Shown here: positions 1 to 8,385 of the stretch, in pieces | How positions within the stretch are numbered: the first letter of the stretch is position 1 | How the letters are laid out: the number at the start of each line of letters is the position of its first letter | Assembly: GCF_900141985.1 (NCBI RefSeq) | Contig: NZ_FQZK01000024.1 | Location: 1-64,000 of the forward strand | Direction: 5' to 3' | Length of the DNA: 64,000 bases | Source of the DNA: Nocardiopsis flavescens | GTDB lineage: Bacteria; Actinomycetota; Actinomycetes; Streptosporangiales; Streptosporangiaceae | Position numbers and translations under genes: made by a program | Notes under the pieces: model-generated | Seen by the model: the letters and a program-made list of their open reading frames with translations, nothing else | What the model was told of the DNA's origin: nothing | Databases searched by the model: none

Positions 1-678
1 CGCAAGCCGTTCTCGGTGGTCCTGTTCGACGAGATCGAGAAGGCCCACAACGACATCTTCAACTCGCTCCTCCAGGTGCTGGAGGAGGGACGTCTCACCG
101 ACGCCCAGGGTCGCAACGTCGACTTCAAGAACACGGTCATCATCATGACGACCAACCTGGGCACCCGGGACATCTCCAAGGGCGTGGCCATGGGCTTCGC
201 CAAGGAGGACGACGCCCAGACCAACTACGAGCGGATGAAGGCCAAGGTCGGCGAGGAGCTCAAGCAGAACTTCCGGCCGGAGTTCCTCAACCGCGTGGAC
301 GACATCATCGTCTTCCACCAGCTGACCGAGGGCGAGATCTTCCAGATCGTGGATCTGATGATCACCAGCCTCGACAACCGCCTCAAGGAGCGGGACATGG
401 GCATCGAGCTCCGTCCCGCGGCCAAGAAGCTGCTGTCGGAGCGGGGCTTCGACCCGGTCCTGGGCGCCCGGCCGCTGCGCCGGACGATCCAGCGGGAGAT
501 CGAGGACCAGCTCTCGGAGAAGATCCTGTTCGGCGACCTCAAGGCCGGCCAGATCGTCGTGATCGACGCCGAGGGCGAGGGCACCGACGCCAAGCTCACC
601 TTCAAGGGTGTGCCCAAGCCGGCGGCCGTCCCGGACACCCCCGAGGTCGAGGAGTCGGCCGCGGGCAAGGCCGAGTGA
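1..678 (+). CDS. clpC: ClpC-type AAA+ chaperone, C-terminal part (cut by window start)
   Basis: The reading frame is open from base 1, so only the last 225 residues are present. ClpC is a Hsp100 unfoldase that feeds substrates to the ClpP protease in the cytosol. The fragment begins just before the Walker B segment of the second AAA+ module (VLFDEIEKAH, about residues 7-16), continues through sensor 1 (TTNLG), and has the sensor 2 helix GARPLRRTIQREIED near residue 160. The tail ends in an acidic, Ala/Pro-rich stretch typical of actinobacterial ClpC. ClpB is the alternative; the short tail and the mutY/radA neighbourhood favour ClpC. A strong hairpin follows the stop. Confidence 0.93.
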   Translation, partial: RKPFSVVLFDEIEKAHNDIFNSLLQVLEEGRLTDAQGRNVDFKNTVIIMTTNLGTRDISKGVAMGFAKEDDAQTNYERMKAKVGEELKQNFRPEFLNRVDDIIVFHQLTEGEIFQIVDLMITSLDNRLKERDMGIELRPAAKKLLSERGFDPVLGARPLRRTIQREIEDQLSEKILFGDLKAGQIVVIDAEGEGTDAKLTFKGVPKPAAVPDTPEVEESAAGKAE

Positions 679-705
679 CGCACGCGGTGTAACGCACTCC
701 GTCAG

Positions 706-731
706 CGGGGGCGCCCTTCGGGGCGCCCCCG
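706..731 (+). terminator. Hairpin terminator of clpC
   Basis: A perfect 11-bp stem (706-716 with 721-731) closes on a TTCG tetraloop. It lies 28 nt after the clpC stop and before the -10 box of the next gene. There is no T-run, as is common in high-GC actinobacteria. Confidence 0.8.
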
Positions 732-782
732 CCGCCGTTCCCGGCCCCGGGCCCGGTGCGGGGGACCGGCTAGGGTGCGAGG

Positions 783-1649
783 GTGACTCAGCCGCATGAT
801 CCCCGCCACGACCCCCACGACCAGGGCCCGCAGCCGCAGCAGGGTCCGCCGCCGGGCCAGGGCCCCTACGCCGCGGGCCCGCCCGGCCCGCCGCCGGGAC
901 CTCCGGGACCGCCGGGCCCGCCCCTGGGCGGGCCGCCCGGGTACGGTCCCGCACCGCAGCAGCCGGGCTACGGGCCGCCCCCCGGCCACGGCCCCTACCC
1001 CGGGTACCCGCCGCAGCCCGGCGGGTACCCGCCCCCCGCGAAGAAGTCCTCGGCCGGACTCGTCATCGGCCTCGTCGCCGGCGCCCTGGTCCTGGTGCTG
1101 GTCATCGCGGGCGGCGGGCTGTGGCTCTACGCCTCCTCGCGCACCGCGCCCCCGTCCGACGCGGCCTCGGGCGGGGACGTGCTCACCTTCGAGGGCCTGT
1201 CCGCCGACCACGTCGAGGTGGGCGAGACCGTCGAGTACGACGTCTTCCCGCCGGCGGGCGGACCGCACTACCCCACCTGGCAGGACTGCGGCGTGTACAC
1301 CGAGCCGCTGCGCGCGGAGTTCGCCGTGCACTCGCTGGAGCACGGCGCGGTGTGGATCACCTACGACGCGTCGCTCTCGCCCGACGAGGTCGCGGTCCTG
1401 GAGGGGCTCTACACCTCCGGCGACTACCTGCTGATCAGCCCGATGGACGGGCTGCCCTCCCGCGTGGTGGCCTCCGCCTGGGGCTCGCAGCTCCGGCTGG
1501 AGGACCCCGCCGACCCGGCGCTGGCGGGCTACCTGCGCGAGTACGTGCAGGGCCCGGCCACCCCGGAGCCCGGAGCGCCGTGCAGCGGAGGGGTCTCCGA
1601 GAGCGGGGACGCCGCGGAGGCGCTCGCCACCACGGGGACCGCCGCCTGA
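783..1649 (+). CDS. DUF3105 membrane-anchored protein with proline-rich N-terminus
   Basis: 288 residues. Residues 1-90 are a low-complexity Pro/Gly/Gln/Tyr segment, about 92-117 form one transmembrane helix, and the rest is an extracytoplasmic DUF3105 domain with the family's GGPHYPTWQDCGVY and HSLEHGAVWITY motifs (His and Cys rich). The function of DUF3105 is unknown. The GTG start has no Shine-Dalgarno, but TAGGGT at 771-776 lies 6 nt upstream, so the message is probably leaderless. The gene is convergent with mutY, with only 4 nt between the stops. Confidence 0.85.
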   Translation: MTQPHDPRHDPHDQGPQPQQGPPPGQGPYAAGPPGPPPGPPGPPGPPLGGPPGYGPAPQQPGYGPPPGHGPYPGYPPQPGGYPPPAKKSSAGLVIGLVAGALVLVLVIAGGGLWLYASSRTAPPSDAASGGDVLTFEGLSADHVEVGETVEYDVFPPAGGPHYPTWQDCGVYTEPLRAEFAVHSLEHGAVWITYDASLSPDEVAVLEGLYTSGDYLLISPMDGLPSRVVASAWGSQLRLEDPADPALAGYLREYVQGPATPEPGAPCSGGVSESGDAAEALATTGTAA

Positions 1650-1653
1650 GGCC

Positions 1654-2529
1654 TCAGGAGGGCAGGGCGTAGCGGCCGTCCTCCAGCGGGTCCACGAGGC
1701 CGTCGGCGACCAGGCCGTCCAGGGCGCGCTCGCGCTGGACGCCGTCGTCCCAGACGGCGTCCAGCGCGGGCTTGGCCACCGGTTCCGCCGAGTCGCGCAG
1801 CACCGCCAGCAGGCGGCCGCGCGCCTGGCGGTCGGTGCCCGCGTAGGTCTGGCCGCGCCGGGGCGGTCCGCTGTACGCGGGCCGCCCCGCAGCCGTCCAG
1901 GCGCACTGGACGGCGATGGGGCAGTCGGCGCACGCGGGGGAGCGGGCGGTGCACACCAGGGCCCCGAGCTCCATCACGGCCACGCCCCAGCGGGCCGCCA
2001 CGGACGGCTCGGGCGGCAGCAGGGACTCGGCGAGGGTGACCTCGGCCTTGGTCTGGGTTTTCGGCGGGTACTCGACGCCTGTTTCGGCCCTGGCCAGGAC
2101 CCGGCGCACGTTGGTGTCCAGAATGGCGTGGCGCTGGCCGAAAGCGAAGCTCGCCACGGCCGCCGCCGTGTACGCGCCGACACCGGGCAGCGACAGCAGG
2201 GTGGCGTGGTCGTCGGGCACCACCCCGCCGTGCTCCCCCGTGATGGCCGTCGCGCAGGCGTGCAGGCGCAGCGCCCGGCGCGGGTAGCCGAGCCGGTTCC
2301 ACATGCGGACCGCCTCGCCCGGGGAGTCCTCTGCCAGGTGGGCGGGGGTGGGCCAGCGCTCCATCCAGGCCCGCCAGGCGGGCAGCACCCGCACGACGGG
2401 GGTCTGCTGGAGCATGATCTCGCTGACCAGGATCGACCAGGGGGATGCCCCGGGGGCCCGCCAGGGAAGATCGCGGGCGTTGGCCTCGTACCAGGCCAGA
2501 ACGGCGGTGCTGTAAGGGTTATCGCTCAT
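1654..2529 (-). CDS. mutY: A/G-specific adenine DNA glycosylase MutY
   Basis: Removes adenine mispaired with 8-oxoguanine in base-excision repair. The 291 residues include the catalytic Glu37 in SEIMLQQT, the helix-hairpin-helix LPGVGAYTA (114-122), the catalytic Asp138 in LDTN, and the [4Fe-4S] cysteines C193, C200, C203 and C209 (C-x6-C-x2-C-x5-C). The C-terminal NUDIX-like domain is short, as is usual in actinobacteria. I chose the ATG at 2529 because the upstream extension (to 2595) has no family similarity and would overlap the divergent gene that starts at 2594. Confidence 0.95.
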   Translation of the reverse strand: MSDNPYSTAVLAWYEANARDLPWRAPGASPWSILVSEIMLQQTPVVRVLPAWRAWMERWPTPAHLAEDSPGEAVRMWNRLGYPRRALRLHACATAITGEHGGVVPDDHATLLSLPGVGAYTAAAVASFAFGQRHAILDTNVRRVLARAETGVEYPPKTQTKAEVTLAESLLPPEPSVAARWGVAVMELGALVCTARSPACADCPIAVQCAWTAAGRPAYSGPPRRGQTYAGTDRQARGRLLAVLRDSAEPVAKPALDAVWDDGVQRERALDGLVADGLVDPLEDGRYALPS

Positions 2530-2593
2530 CTTTAAACCGGGGATCGGCGGGTTGACTAGGTGGCGCGCCCGCAAAACCGCAATACTACGGCCC

Positions 2594-3367
2594 ATGGCGT
2601 CAAGTACCGGACATCCCGTCAGTCCCGAGACCTACTGGAAGCGGCGCGCACTCGTGCTGGCCGGGGTCATGTTGGTGCTCACCCTCATCGTCTTCGCCTG
2701 CCGGCCGGGTGGCGGGGACGAGGGGGAGACGACCCGGTCCGACGCGAGCATGGGCGAGGACGCCTCCCCCAGTGTGGCACCCGAGGACGCCTCCGCGTCC
2801 CCGGAACCGGAAGAGGAGCCCTCCGAGGGCGAGGCATCTCCGAGCGCGGACCCCTCCGCCTCCGACGACCCCTCCGACGCCGAGGCGTCCGAGGGCGGGG
2901 AGGGCGGCTCCGGCGGGGAGGGCGGTTCCGGCGGCGGTGGCGTCGCGGCGCCCGAGAAGCCCGAGGACCGGTGCCGGCCCCAGGACGTGGTGGTCAGCCT
3001 CGACTTCGCGGAGTCCGACAAGGAGGTCTACGGCGCCGGCCAGAACCCCGCCTTCAAGGTCACCGTCGTGAACACCGCCGAGCAGACCTGCACCGTGGAC
3101 GTGGGCAGCGAGGCCATGGAGCTGCGCATCCACTCCGGGGACGACCGCATCTTCTCCACCGCGGACTGCGTCGAGGGCGAGAGCCGGGTGGACCGCCAGG
3201 TCAGCCGGGGCGTCCCGCACGAGTTCGAGATCTCCTGGGACCGGGTGCGCTCCTTCAGCGACTGCCGCGGCGGCCGGTCCGACGCCAGGCCGGGCTGGTA
3301 CCGCGCCAACCTCCACGGGGACTACGCGGGCTCGACCGAGCAGCAGGTGTTCCAGCTGAAGTCCTGA
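2594..3367 (+). CDS. Membrane-anchored extracytoplasmic protein, function unknown
   Basis: 257 residues from the ATG at 2594. One transmembrane helix (about 19-36) is followed by an acidic Ser/Glu/Asp/Gly linker (about 40-125) and a compact outer domain with four cysteines that looks like an immunoglobulin-type beta sandwich (alternating strands, VTVVNTAEQTCTVDV). I recognise no named family. An in-frame start at 2552 is possible, but it would add a basic, unconserved tail and overlap mutY. It is divergent from mutY, and an AT-rich TACTAC-like -10 box lies a few bases upstream. Confidence 0.7.
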   Translation: MASSTGHPVSPETYWKRRALVLAGVMLVLTLIVFACRPGGGDEGETTRSDASMGEDASPSVAPEDASASPEPEEEPSEGEASPSADPSASDDPSDAEASEGGEGGSGGEGGSGGGGVAAPEKPEDRCRPQDVVVSLDFAESDKEVYGAGQNPAFKVTVVNTAEQTCTVDVGSEAMELRIHSGDDRIFSTADCVEGESRVDRQVSRGVPHEFEISWDRVRSFSDCRGGRSDARPGWYRANLHGDYAGSTEQQVFQLKS

Positions 3368-3456
3368 GCGGGACCGCGCGAACGCGGACACGGACGGCAC
3401 TCATGTGATTACGATGAGTGTCGTCCGTGTTTTTCCGACCGGGAGTGAAATCCACC

Positions 3457-3819
3457 GTGAAACGCCTTGCCGCCTGCGGCCTCGCCCTGCTCACCGCCCT
3501 CGCGCTCACCCCGGGGACGGCCTCGGCCGAGCGCTACTCCGCCCGGTACGTCCTCGCCGTCACCGACGACTCCACCGGTGAGCGCTCCGTCACCACGCTG
3601 AACTGCGCGCCGGCGGGCGGCGCGCACCCCGGGGCCCGGGCGGCGTGCGACGCCATCGCCGAAGCCGGGTCGATCGAGGCGATCGCCCCCGCCGACGGCG
3701 TCTGCACCATGGAGTACCGCCCGGTCACCGCCACGGCCCACGGGCACGAGCAGTTCGAGGCGACCTTCGGCAACCCCTGCGTCCTGCGCCTGGCCAAGGG
3801 CGAGGTCTTCGCGTTCTAG
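3457..3819 (+). CDS. Subtilisin-inhibitor-like (SSI family) secreted protein
   Basis: 120 residues. A signal peptide ends at TASA (about residue 24). The mature part aligns with the Streptomyces subtilisin inhibitor family: TLNCAP, the HPGARAAC segment, and an ending that matches the SSI C-terminus (VFAF). All four disulfide cysteines are present (C50, C64, C83, C108). In SSI the reactive bond follows Cys-Pro-Met; here the loop reads C-T-M-E-Y-R-P-V, giving Met85 at P1 and Glu86 at P1'. The GTG at 3457 has GGGAG 11 nt upstream and puts the basic n-region first; an earlier GTG at 3418 adds 13 residues and is less likely. Known members inhibit serine proteases outside the cell. Confidence 0.85.
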   Translation: MKRLAACGLALLTALALTPGTASAERYSARYVLAVTDDSTGERSVTTLNCAPAGGAHPGARAACDAIAEAGSIEAIAPADGVCTMEYRPVTATAHGHEQFEATFGNPCVLRLAKGEVFAF

Positions 3820-4196
3820 CCGCTCCGGCGGCGTGCGCGGACGGCCCGGGAGGGGCGCGCGGTACCGGCAGACCCGGTGCGGCCACCCGTCGTCCACGAC
3901 GCGGCGGCCCGGCCCGGCGCCCGGCGGGTGCCGGGGTGGCGCCGGGGACTTCCCTGCGGACGGCCCGGGAGACGGCCGCGGCCACGGGGCTCCCGCCGCG
4001 TGCGCACCGGGCCGCCGCCGCGGGCCCGGCGGGCCCCGGAGCGCGGTGGCGGGTCCGGGAGGGGGCGGGTCCGGTCCCCGGAGCGCCCTGCCGCGCCACC
4101 GGGGGCCGGTCCGGCGCCCGGTGGGTGCGAGGGAGGCGGCGGGGCGCTTCGGGGGTCCCTGGGACCGGCGCGGATGCCGCCGGGCACCGCGGCCGG
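3820..4196. other. Convergent gap without a supported gene
   Basis: 377 bp of extremely GC-rich DNA between the ends of the SSI-like gene and radA. Every frame is open because of base composition, and no translation shows recognisable motifs. In many actinobacteria disA lies next to radA; no trace of disA is visible here. Confidence 0.6.
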
Positions 4197-5549
4197 CTAG
4201 CCGCGCCGGCGGGCCACGCGGACGAGGGCCTCGCTGAGCTCCTCCACCTCGTGGAGGCGGATGCCCGGCACCGGGTCGCCGAAGTGCTTGGGCACGATCG
4301 CCTCGGTGAAGCCCAGGCGCTGCGCCTCGGACACCCGGCGGCGGGCGCCGGTGACCGTGCGCACGTCCCCGGCCAGGCCGACCTCGCCGACCACCACCAG
4401 GCCCCGGGGCAGGGCGACGTCGTTGTGCGAGCTGCCCGCCGCCATCGCCAGCGCCAGGTCGATCGCGGGCTCGGTCAGGCGCACGCCGCCCACCGTGGAG
4501 GCGTAGACGTCCAGGCTGGCGAGCTTCATGCCGGTGCGCTTCTCCAGCACCGCCAGGATCATGTTCACCCGCGAGGTGTCCAGCCCCGAGGTGGCCCGGC
4601 GGGGCGCGGGCAGCGGGGTGGGCGCCACCAGCGCCTGCACCTCGGCGATGATGGGCCGCCGCCCCTCCAGCGCCACGGTGATGCAGGTGCCCGGGACCGG
4701 GTCGCTGCGCTCGGTCAGGAACAGGCCGCTGGGGTCGGCCAGGCCCACGATGCCGCTCTCGGTCAGCTCGAAGCAGCCGATCTCGTCGGTGGGGCCGTAG
4801 CGGTTCTTGACCGCGCGCAGCAGCCGCAGCTGGGAGTGGCGCTCGCCCTCGAAGTGCAGCACCACGTCCACCAGGTGCTCCAGCAGCCGCGGACCCGCGA
4901 TGGAGCCGTCCTTGGTCACGTGGCCCACCAGGACCGTGGCGATGCCGCGCTCCTTGGCGATCTGGATGAGCGCGCCGGTCACCTGCCGTACCTGCGTGAC
5001 GCCGCCCGGAACGCCGCTGGTGTCGGGGGACATCATGGTCTGCACGGAGTCGACGATGATCAGGCCCGGGGACACCGCGTCCACGTGCGAGGCCACGGTG
5101 GCGATGGAGGTCTCCGCCGCCAGGTACAGCTTGTCCGACAGCGCCCCCAGGCGCTCGGCGCGCAGCCGGACCTGCCCGGCGGACTCCTCGCCCGTCACGT
5201 ACAGGACGGGGCCGGCCTGGGCGCGCTTGGCGGCCACCTCCAGCAGCAGGGTGGACTTGCCGACACCGGGCTCCCCGGCGAGCAGGACCACGCCGCCGGG
5301 GACGGCGCCGCCGCCCAGCACCCGGTCGAGCTCGTCGATGCCGGTGGGGACGGCCTCCGCGCTCTCCACGCTGATCTCCGTGATGGGCCTGGCCCGGGAG
5401 GTCACCGCGGCGGGGGCCACCGCCATGGGCGCCGGGGCCCCGGCCTCCTCGACCGTCCCCCACGCCTGGCACTCCCCGCAGCGGCCGACCCACTTGAGGC
5501 TGGTCCAGCCGCATTCGGCGCACCGGAACGTCGTCTTCGCTTTGGCCAT
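4197..5549 (-). CDS. radA: DNA repair protein RadA (Sms)
   Basis: RadA is a RecA-like ATPase that helps process recombination intermediates. 450 residues: an N-terminal zinc finger (C10, C13, C24, C27), Walker A GEPGVGKST (92-100), the RadA signature in the variant KNRYG (usually KNRFG) near residue 250, and a C-terminal Lon-protease-like domain. I start at the ATG at 5549 (MAKAKTTF); a GTG three codons earlier (5558) is equally free of a Shine-Dalgarno. mutY lies nearby on the same strand, but disA is missing between them. Confidence 0.95.
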   Translation of the reverse strand: MAKAKTTFRCAECGWTSLKWVGRCGECQAWGTVEEAGAPAPMAVAPAAVTSRARPITEISVESAEAVPTGIDELDRVLGGGAVPGGVVLLAGEPGVGKSTLLLEVAAKRAQAGPVLYVTGEESAGQVRLRAERLGALSDKLYLAAETSIATVASHVDAVSPGLIIVDSVQTMMSPDTSGVPGGVTQVRQVTGALIQIAKERGIATVLVGHVTKDGSIAGPRLLEHLVDVVLHFEGERHSQLRLLRAVKNRYGPTDEIGCFELTESGIVGLADPSGLFLTERSDPVPGTCITVALEGRRPIIAEVQALVAPTPLPAPRRATSGLDTSRVNMILAVLEKRTGMKLASLDVYASTVGGVRLTEPAIDLALAMAAGSSHNDVALPRGLVVVGEVGLAGDVRTVTGARRRVSEAQRLGFTEAIVPKHFGDPVPGIRLHEVEELSEALVRVARRRG

Positions 5550-5755
5550 GTCCGACACGCTAACGCGTACCGGGGACGCTCGGCCCGGGCCCGGGGCCCG
5601 CCGGGAACGACACAGGAAAGTTACCTACGAGTCAGCTATCCGCGGGCGTAGGTTCTGTTACACAATGGCCTTGGTCCGTAACGCAGCGGTACGCCGCCGC
5701 GCCCGCGGGCCCGACCAGCTCTTCCGGCCCCCGCTCCTCGGAGAGGAACCCCCCT

Positions 5756-6655
5756 GTGACCTCTGCTCCCCTGCGCGGCCTCGCGCTCCGCGCCGCGTCC
5801 CTGCTCGCCGTCGCCCTCGGCGCCTCGGCCGTCCTGCCCGCGACCGCCTCGGCCGACGAGGCCTCGGCCGCGGCCTACGACCACTACGTCTCCATCGGCG
5901 ACTCCTTCGTGGCGGGCCCCCTCGTCACCTCCGAGCGGGTGACCACGTCCGTGCCGCTGTTCGGCTGCATGCGGTCCTCGTCCAACTACCCGGCGATGCT
6001 CGCCGAGCGGCTGGGCGTGACGGAGTTCACCGACGCCAGCTGTTCGGGGGCGGTGATCGAGGACCTCTACGAGCCGCAGTTCTCCGACGTGCTGCCCCAG
6101 CTCGACGCGCTGACCCCGGAGACGGACCTGGTCACGGTGGGCATCTCCGGGAACGACTTCGGGTTCTCCAGCGTGTTCGTCGAGTGCGCCAAGCAGAGCC
6201 TGAGCAACCCCCTGGGCAACCCGTGCGAGCGCCACTACGGCGACGAGCTGTCGCAGCGGGTCGAGAACCTGCGCGGCGAGGTGGCGACCGTGTACGCGGA
6301 CATCGCCCAGCGCAGCCCGAACGCCACGGTCCTGTCCGTCGGCTACCTCCAGATCCTCCCCGAGAGCGGCGGCTGCTGGCCGAGCACCCCGGTCGCCCGG
6401 GGCGACGTTCCCTTCCTGGACCGGGTCCAGACGGAGCTGAACACGATGATCGCCCAGGAGGCCGCCGCCCAGGGGGCGGTGTTCGTCGACGTCATGGAGC
6501 GCGGGCACGACGTCTGCAAGGGTTCCGGCACCCGCTGGGTCGAGGGCCTGATCCCCGAGAACGGGGCGCCGATCCACCCCAACCGCCTGGGGATGGAGGC
6601 CACCGCGGACTTCGTCGCGCAGGAGCTGGGCGTGCCGGTCCAGGACGCCGCCTGA
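5756..6655 (+). CDS. Secreted SGNH/GDSL-type lipase or esterase
   Basis: 299 residues with a Tat/Sec-like signal ending at ASA (about residue 33). The hydrolase blocks are clear: block I IGDSFVAG with nucleophile Ser50, the GISGNDFGF block with the oxyanion Asn, and the C-terminal HPNRLGMEA block with the catalytic His. Cysteines spread through the mature part suggest disulfides, as in extracellular Streptomyces GDSL lipases. The GTG start is fixed by GGAGAGGA 7 nt upstream. Substrate unknown. Confidence 0.88.
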   Translation: MTSAPLRGLALRAASLLAVALGASAVLPATASADEASAAAYDHYVSIGDSFVAGPLVTSERVTTSVPLFGCMRSSSNYPAMLAERLGVTEFTDASCSGAVIEDLYEPQFSDVLPQLDALTPETDLVTVGISGNDFGFSSVFVECAKQSLSNPLGNPCERHYGDELSQRVENLRGEVATVYADIAQRSPNATVLSVGYLQILPESGGCWPSTPVARGDVPFLDRVQTELNTMIAQEAAAQGAVFVDVMERGHDVCKGSGTRWVEGLIPENGAPIHPNRLGMEATADFVAQELGVPVQDAA

Positions 6656-6743
6656 GGCGCGTCCGGCCGGCTTCTCCGGCCGGTCGGTGACCGGCGGTGA
6701 CCCGTTCCGGCCGCCGGTCCCGGAGGCCGGCGGGCAGAAGTGA

Positions 6744-6777
6744 GGGCGCCGGGGGCAATCGCCCCCGGCGCCCTTTT
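6744..6777 (+). terminator. Rho-independent terminator after the GDSL hydrolase
   Basis: A perfect 13-bp GC stem (6744-6756 with 6761-6773), a 4-nt loop and a TTTT run. It is one of only two T-tailed terminators I see in the window. Confidence 0.92.
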
Positions 6778-6947
6778 CGTCCGCGGGGGTAAAGCCAATC
6801 TTTACCGGTTTCCCTGCCGTGTTGCATTACTGAGAGTGACAATTGGAAGACTTTGTGTGACGAATGAAACGTGTGTCGTGGCGGACCCATCCGCGTCGCG
6901 GTGACGCGGACGCCACGGCGGACCGATATCCGGTATGTGGAGGACCA

Positions 6948-7517
6948 GTGCTTCTACCGCGACACCGTGAGAAAACGCAGGCCTGCCGTCCCGTGGAACA
7001 GGGGCGACAGGCCTCACCCTTGTGCCGGCCCCGGTCGGGGGTGCGCGCCCTCGCGGTCGCCGCCCTCGCCGCGGTGCTGGCCCTGGGCGCCGCACCCGGA
7101 CCGGCGCAGGCGGCCCCCGCCGCCCGCGCGGTCCAGGGGGAGCGCGTCCACCAGCTCTCCTCCTCCGCCGCGGAGAAGGCGATCGAGGCCGCCGAGGGAC
7201 AGAAGGGGACCCCCTACTCCTGGGGCGGCAGCAAGCCCGGCGGGTTCGACTGCTCCGGGCTCGTCCAGTGGTCGTTCAAGCAGGCCGGCGTGAGCCTGCC
7301 CCGCGTCGCCCAGGACCAGGTCTCCGCCGGGACCAGGGTGAGCTACTCCAACGCCAGGCGGGGCGACCTCCTCTACTGGGCCGACAGCGGGGGCTACGCC
7401 TACCACGTGGCCATCTACCTCGGCGACGGCCGCATGATCGACGCGCCCCGGTCGGGCGACAAGGTCCGGGAGCGGGACGTCACCAGCTACAACCTCGCCG
7501 GAGCCGTGCGGCTGTGA
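6948..7517 (+). CDS. Secreted NlpC/P60 peptidoglycan endopeptidase
   Basis: Cleaves stem peptides in the cell wall. 189 residues: a long basic n-region, a hydrophobic core and an AQA cleavage site near residue 55, then the NlpC/P60 domain with YSWGGSKPGGFDCSGLVQW (Cys102), His153 in YHVAIYLGDG and Asp165 at the third polar position. I chose the GTG at 6948 because GGAGG lies 4 nt upstream; an ATG at 6864 would give an implausible 80-residue leader, and the GTG at 7041 has no ribosome site. The long AT-richer leader from 6780 could be regulatory, but I could not recognise a c-di-AMP riboswitch in it. Confidence 0.87.
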   Translation: MLLPRHREKTQACRPVEQGRQASPLCRPRSGVRALAVAALAAVLALGAAPGPAQAAPAARAVQGERVHQLSSSAAEKAIEAAEGQKGTPYSWGGSKPGGFDCSGLVQWSFKQAGVSLPRVAQDQVSAGTRVSYSNARRGDLLYWADSGGYAYHVAIYLGDGRMIDAPRSGDKVRERDVTSYNLAGAVRL

Positions 7518-7612
7518 CGCCGCCCCCGCGGGCCGCGCGCCGGACGCCGACGGCCGCGGGCCCACGCTCTCCCGGGGGGTGACCCCGGCGGCCCGCACCC
7601 CTGAACGGGTGC

Positions 7613-8305
7613 TCAGTACCTCCGCCACCAGAGATTGACCGCGTAGTCCACCGCGGTCCCCGGGTGCGCCGCGATGATCTCCGCGGCCAGGGCCGGAGGG
7701 AACTCGATCCCCACCACCGCCTCGAAGGAGCGGCGGTCGGTGAAGTCCCAGCGCATCGTCAGGGCTTCGCGCTCGAAACCGTGGGAGGACCAGAACCTTT
7801 CGACGGCGGCCGGGTCGTAGGACGGCAGCGACCGTCGGAACCAGCCGCCGAACGTGGACCGGGTCGCGTCGTTGTCGATCACGAACGCGACCCCGCCGCG
7901 CCGCATCACCCGGTCGAGTTCGACCAGCCCGGGTTCGCACCCGGGGCCGAAGAAGTAGGCCCAGCGCGCGTGCGCGACCTCGACGACGGAGTCGGGGACG
8001 GGCAGCCGCTGGGCCGCTCCGGCCAGTACCTCGGCGTTGGCCAGCCCCGCCACCCGGGCCCGGGCCCGGGCCGCCAGCGCGGGGTGGGGCTCCACCCCGG
8101 TCACCCGGGCCGCGCTCCGCGCGAACCGGGGCAGGTGGAACCCGGTGCCGCAGCCGATGTCCAGCACCCGGGCGCCCGCCGTCGGGCGGATGCGCCCCAT
8201 CGCCGCCTCGATCACCCCGTCCGGGTCCGCGGCGAGGTTCTCCAGCTCATAGACGTCGGGGTGGCGCCAGATGTTCGGGCTGGGAACGGCCTCCCTGGGG
8301 ATCAT
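7613..8305 (-). CDS. Class I SAM-dependent methyltransferase
   Basis: 230 residues with a Rossmann methyltransferase core: motif I VLDIGCGTG (47-55), an acidic residue after the second strand (VEPHP), and a post-motif region with RVMRRGG. The C-terminus (YAVNLWWRRY) is aromatic and basic. The substrate cannot be told from sequence. The ATG at 8305 is preferred to a GTG at 8329. Convergent with the NlpC gene; a small GCACCC/GGGTGC hairpin (7595-7612) lies at the shared end. Confidence 0.82.
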   Translation of the reverse strand: MIPREAVPSPNIWRHPDVYELENLAADPDGVIEAAMGRIRPTAGARVLDIGCGTGFHLPRFARSAARVTGVEPHPALAARARARVAGLANAEVLAGAAQRLPVPDSVVEVAHARWAYFFGPGCEPGLVELDRVMRRGGVAFVIDNDATRSTFGGWFRRSLPSYDPAAVERFWSSHGFEREALTMRWDFTDRRSFEAVVGIEFPPALAAEIIAAHPGTAVDYAVNLWWRRY

Positions 8306-8385
8306 GACCGCAGAGCCTACCGGCGGCACGCCACGTTCACACCGCGGCTACGCACGGGGGCGGTCGGAGCGCATACCCTGTCCAC

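Noticed and set aside
3820..4196. Remnant of disA
   Set aside because: None of the translated frames shows DisA-like motifs; only GC-rich low-complexity sequence.
6780..6947. c-di-AMP (ydaO-type) riboswitch before the NlpC/P60 gene
   Set aside because: Such switches occur before wall hydrolase genes in actinobacteria, but I could not find the conserved core motifs here. A covariance-model search would decide.
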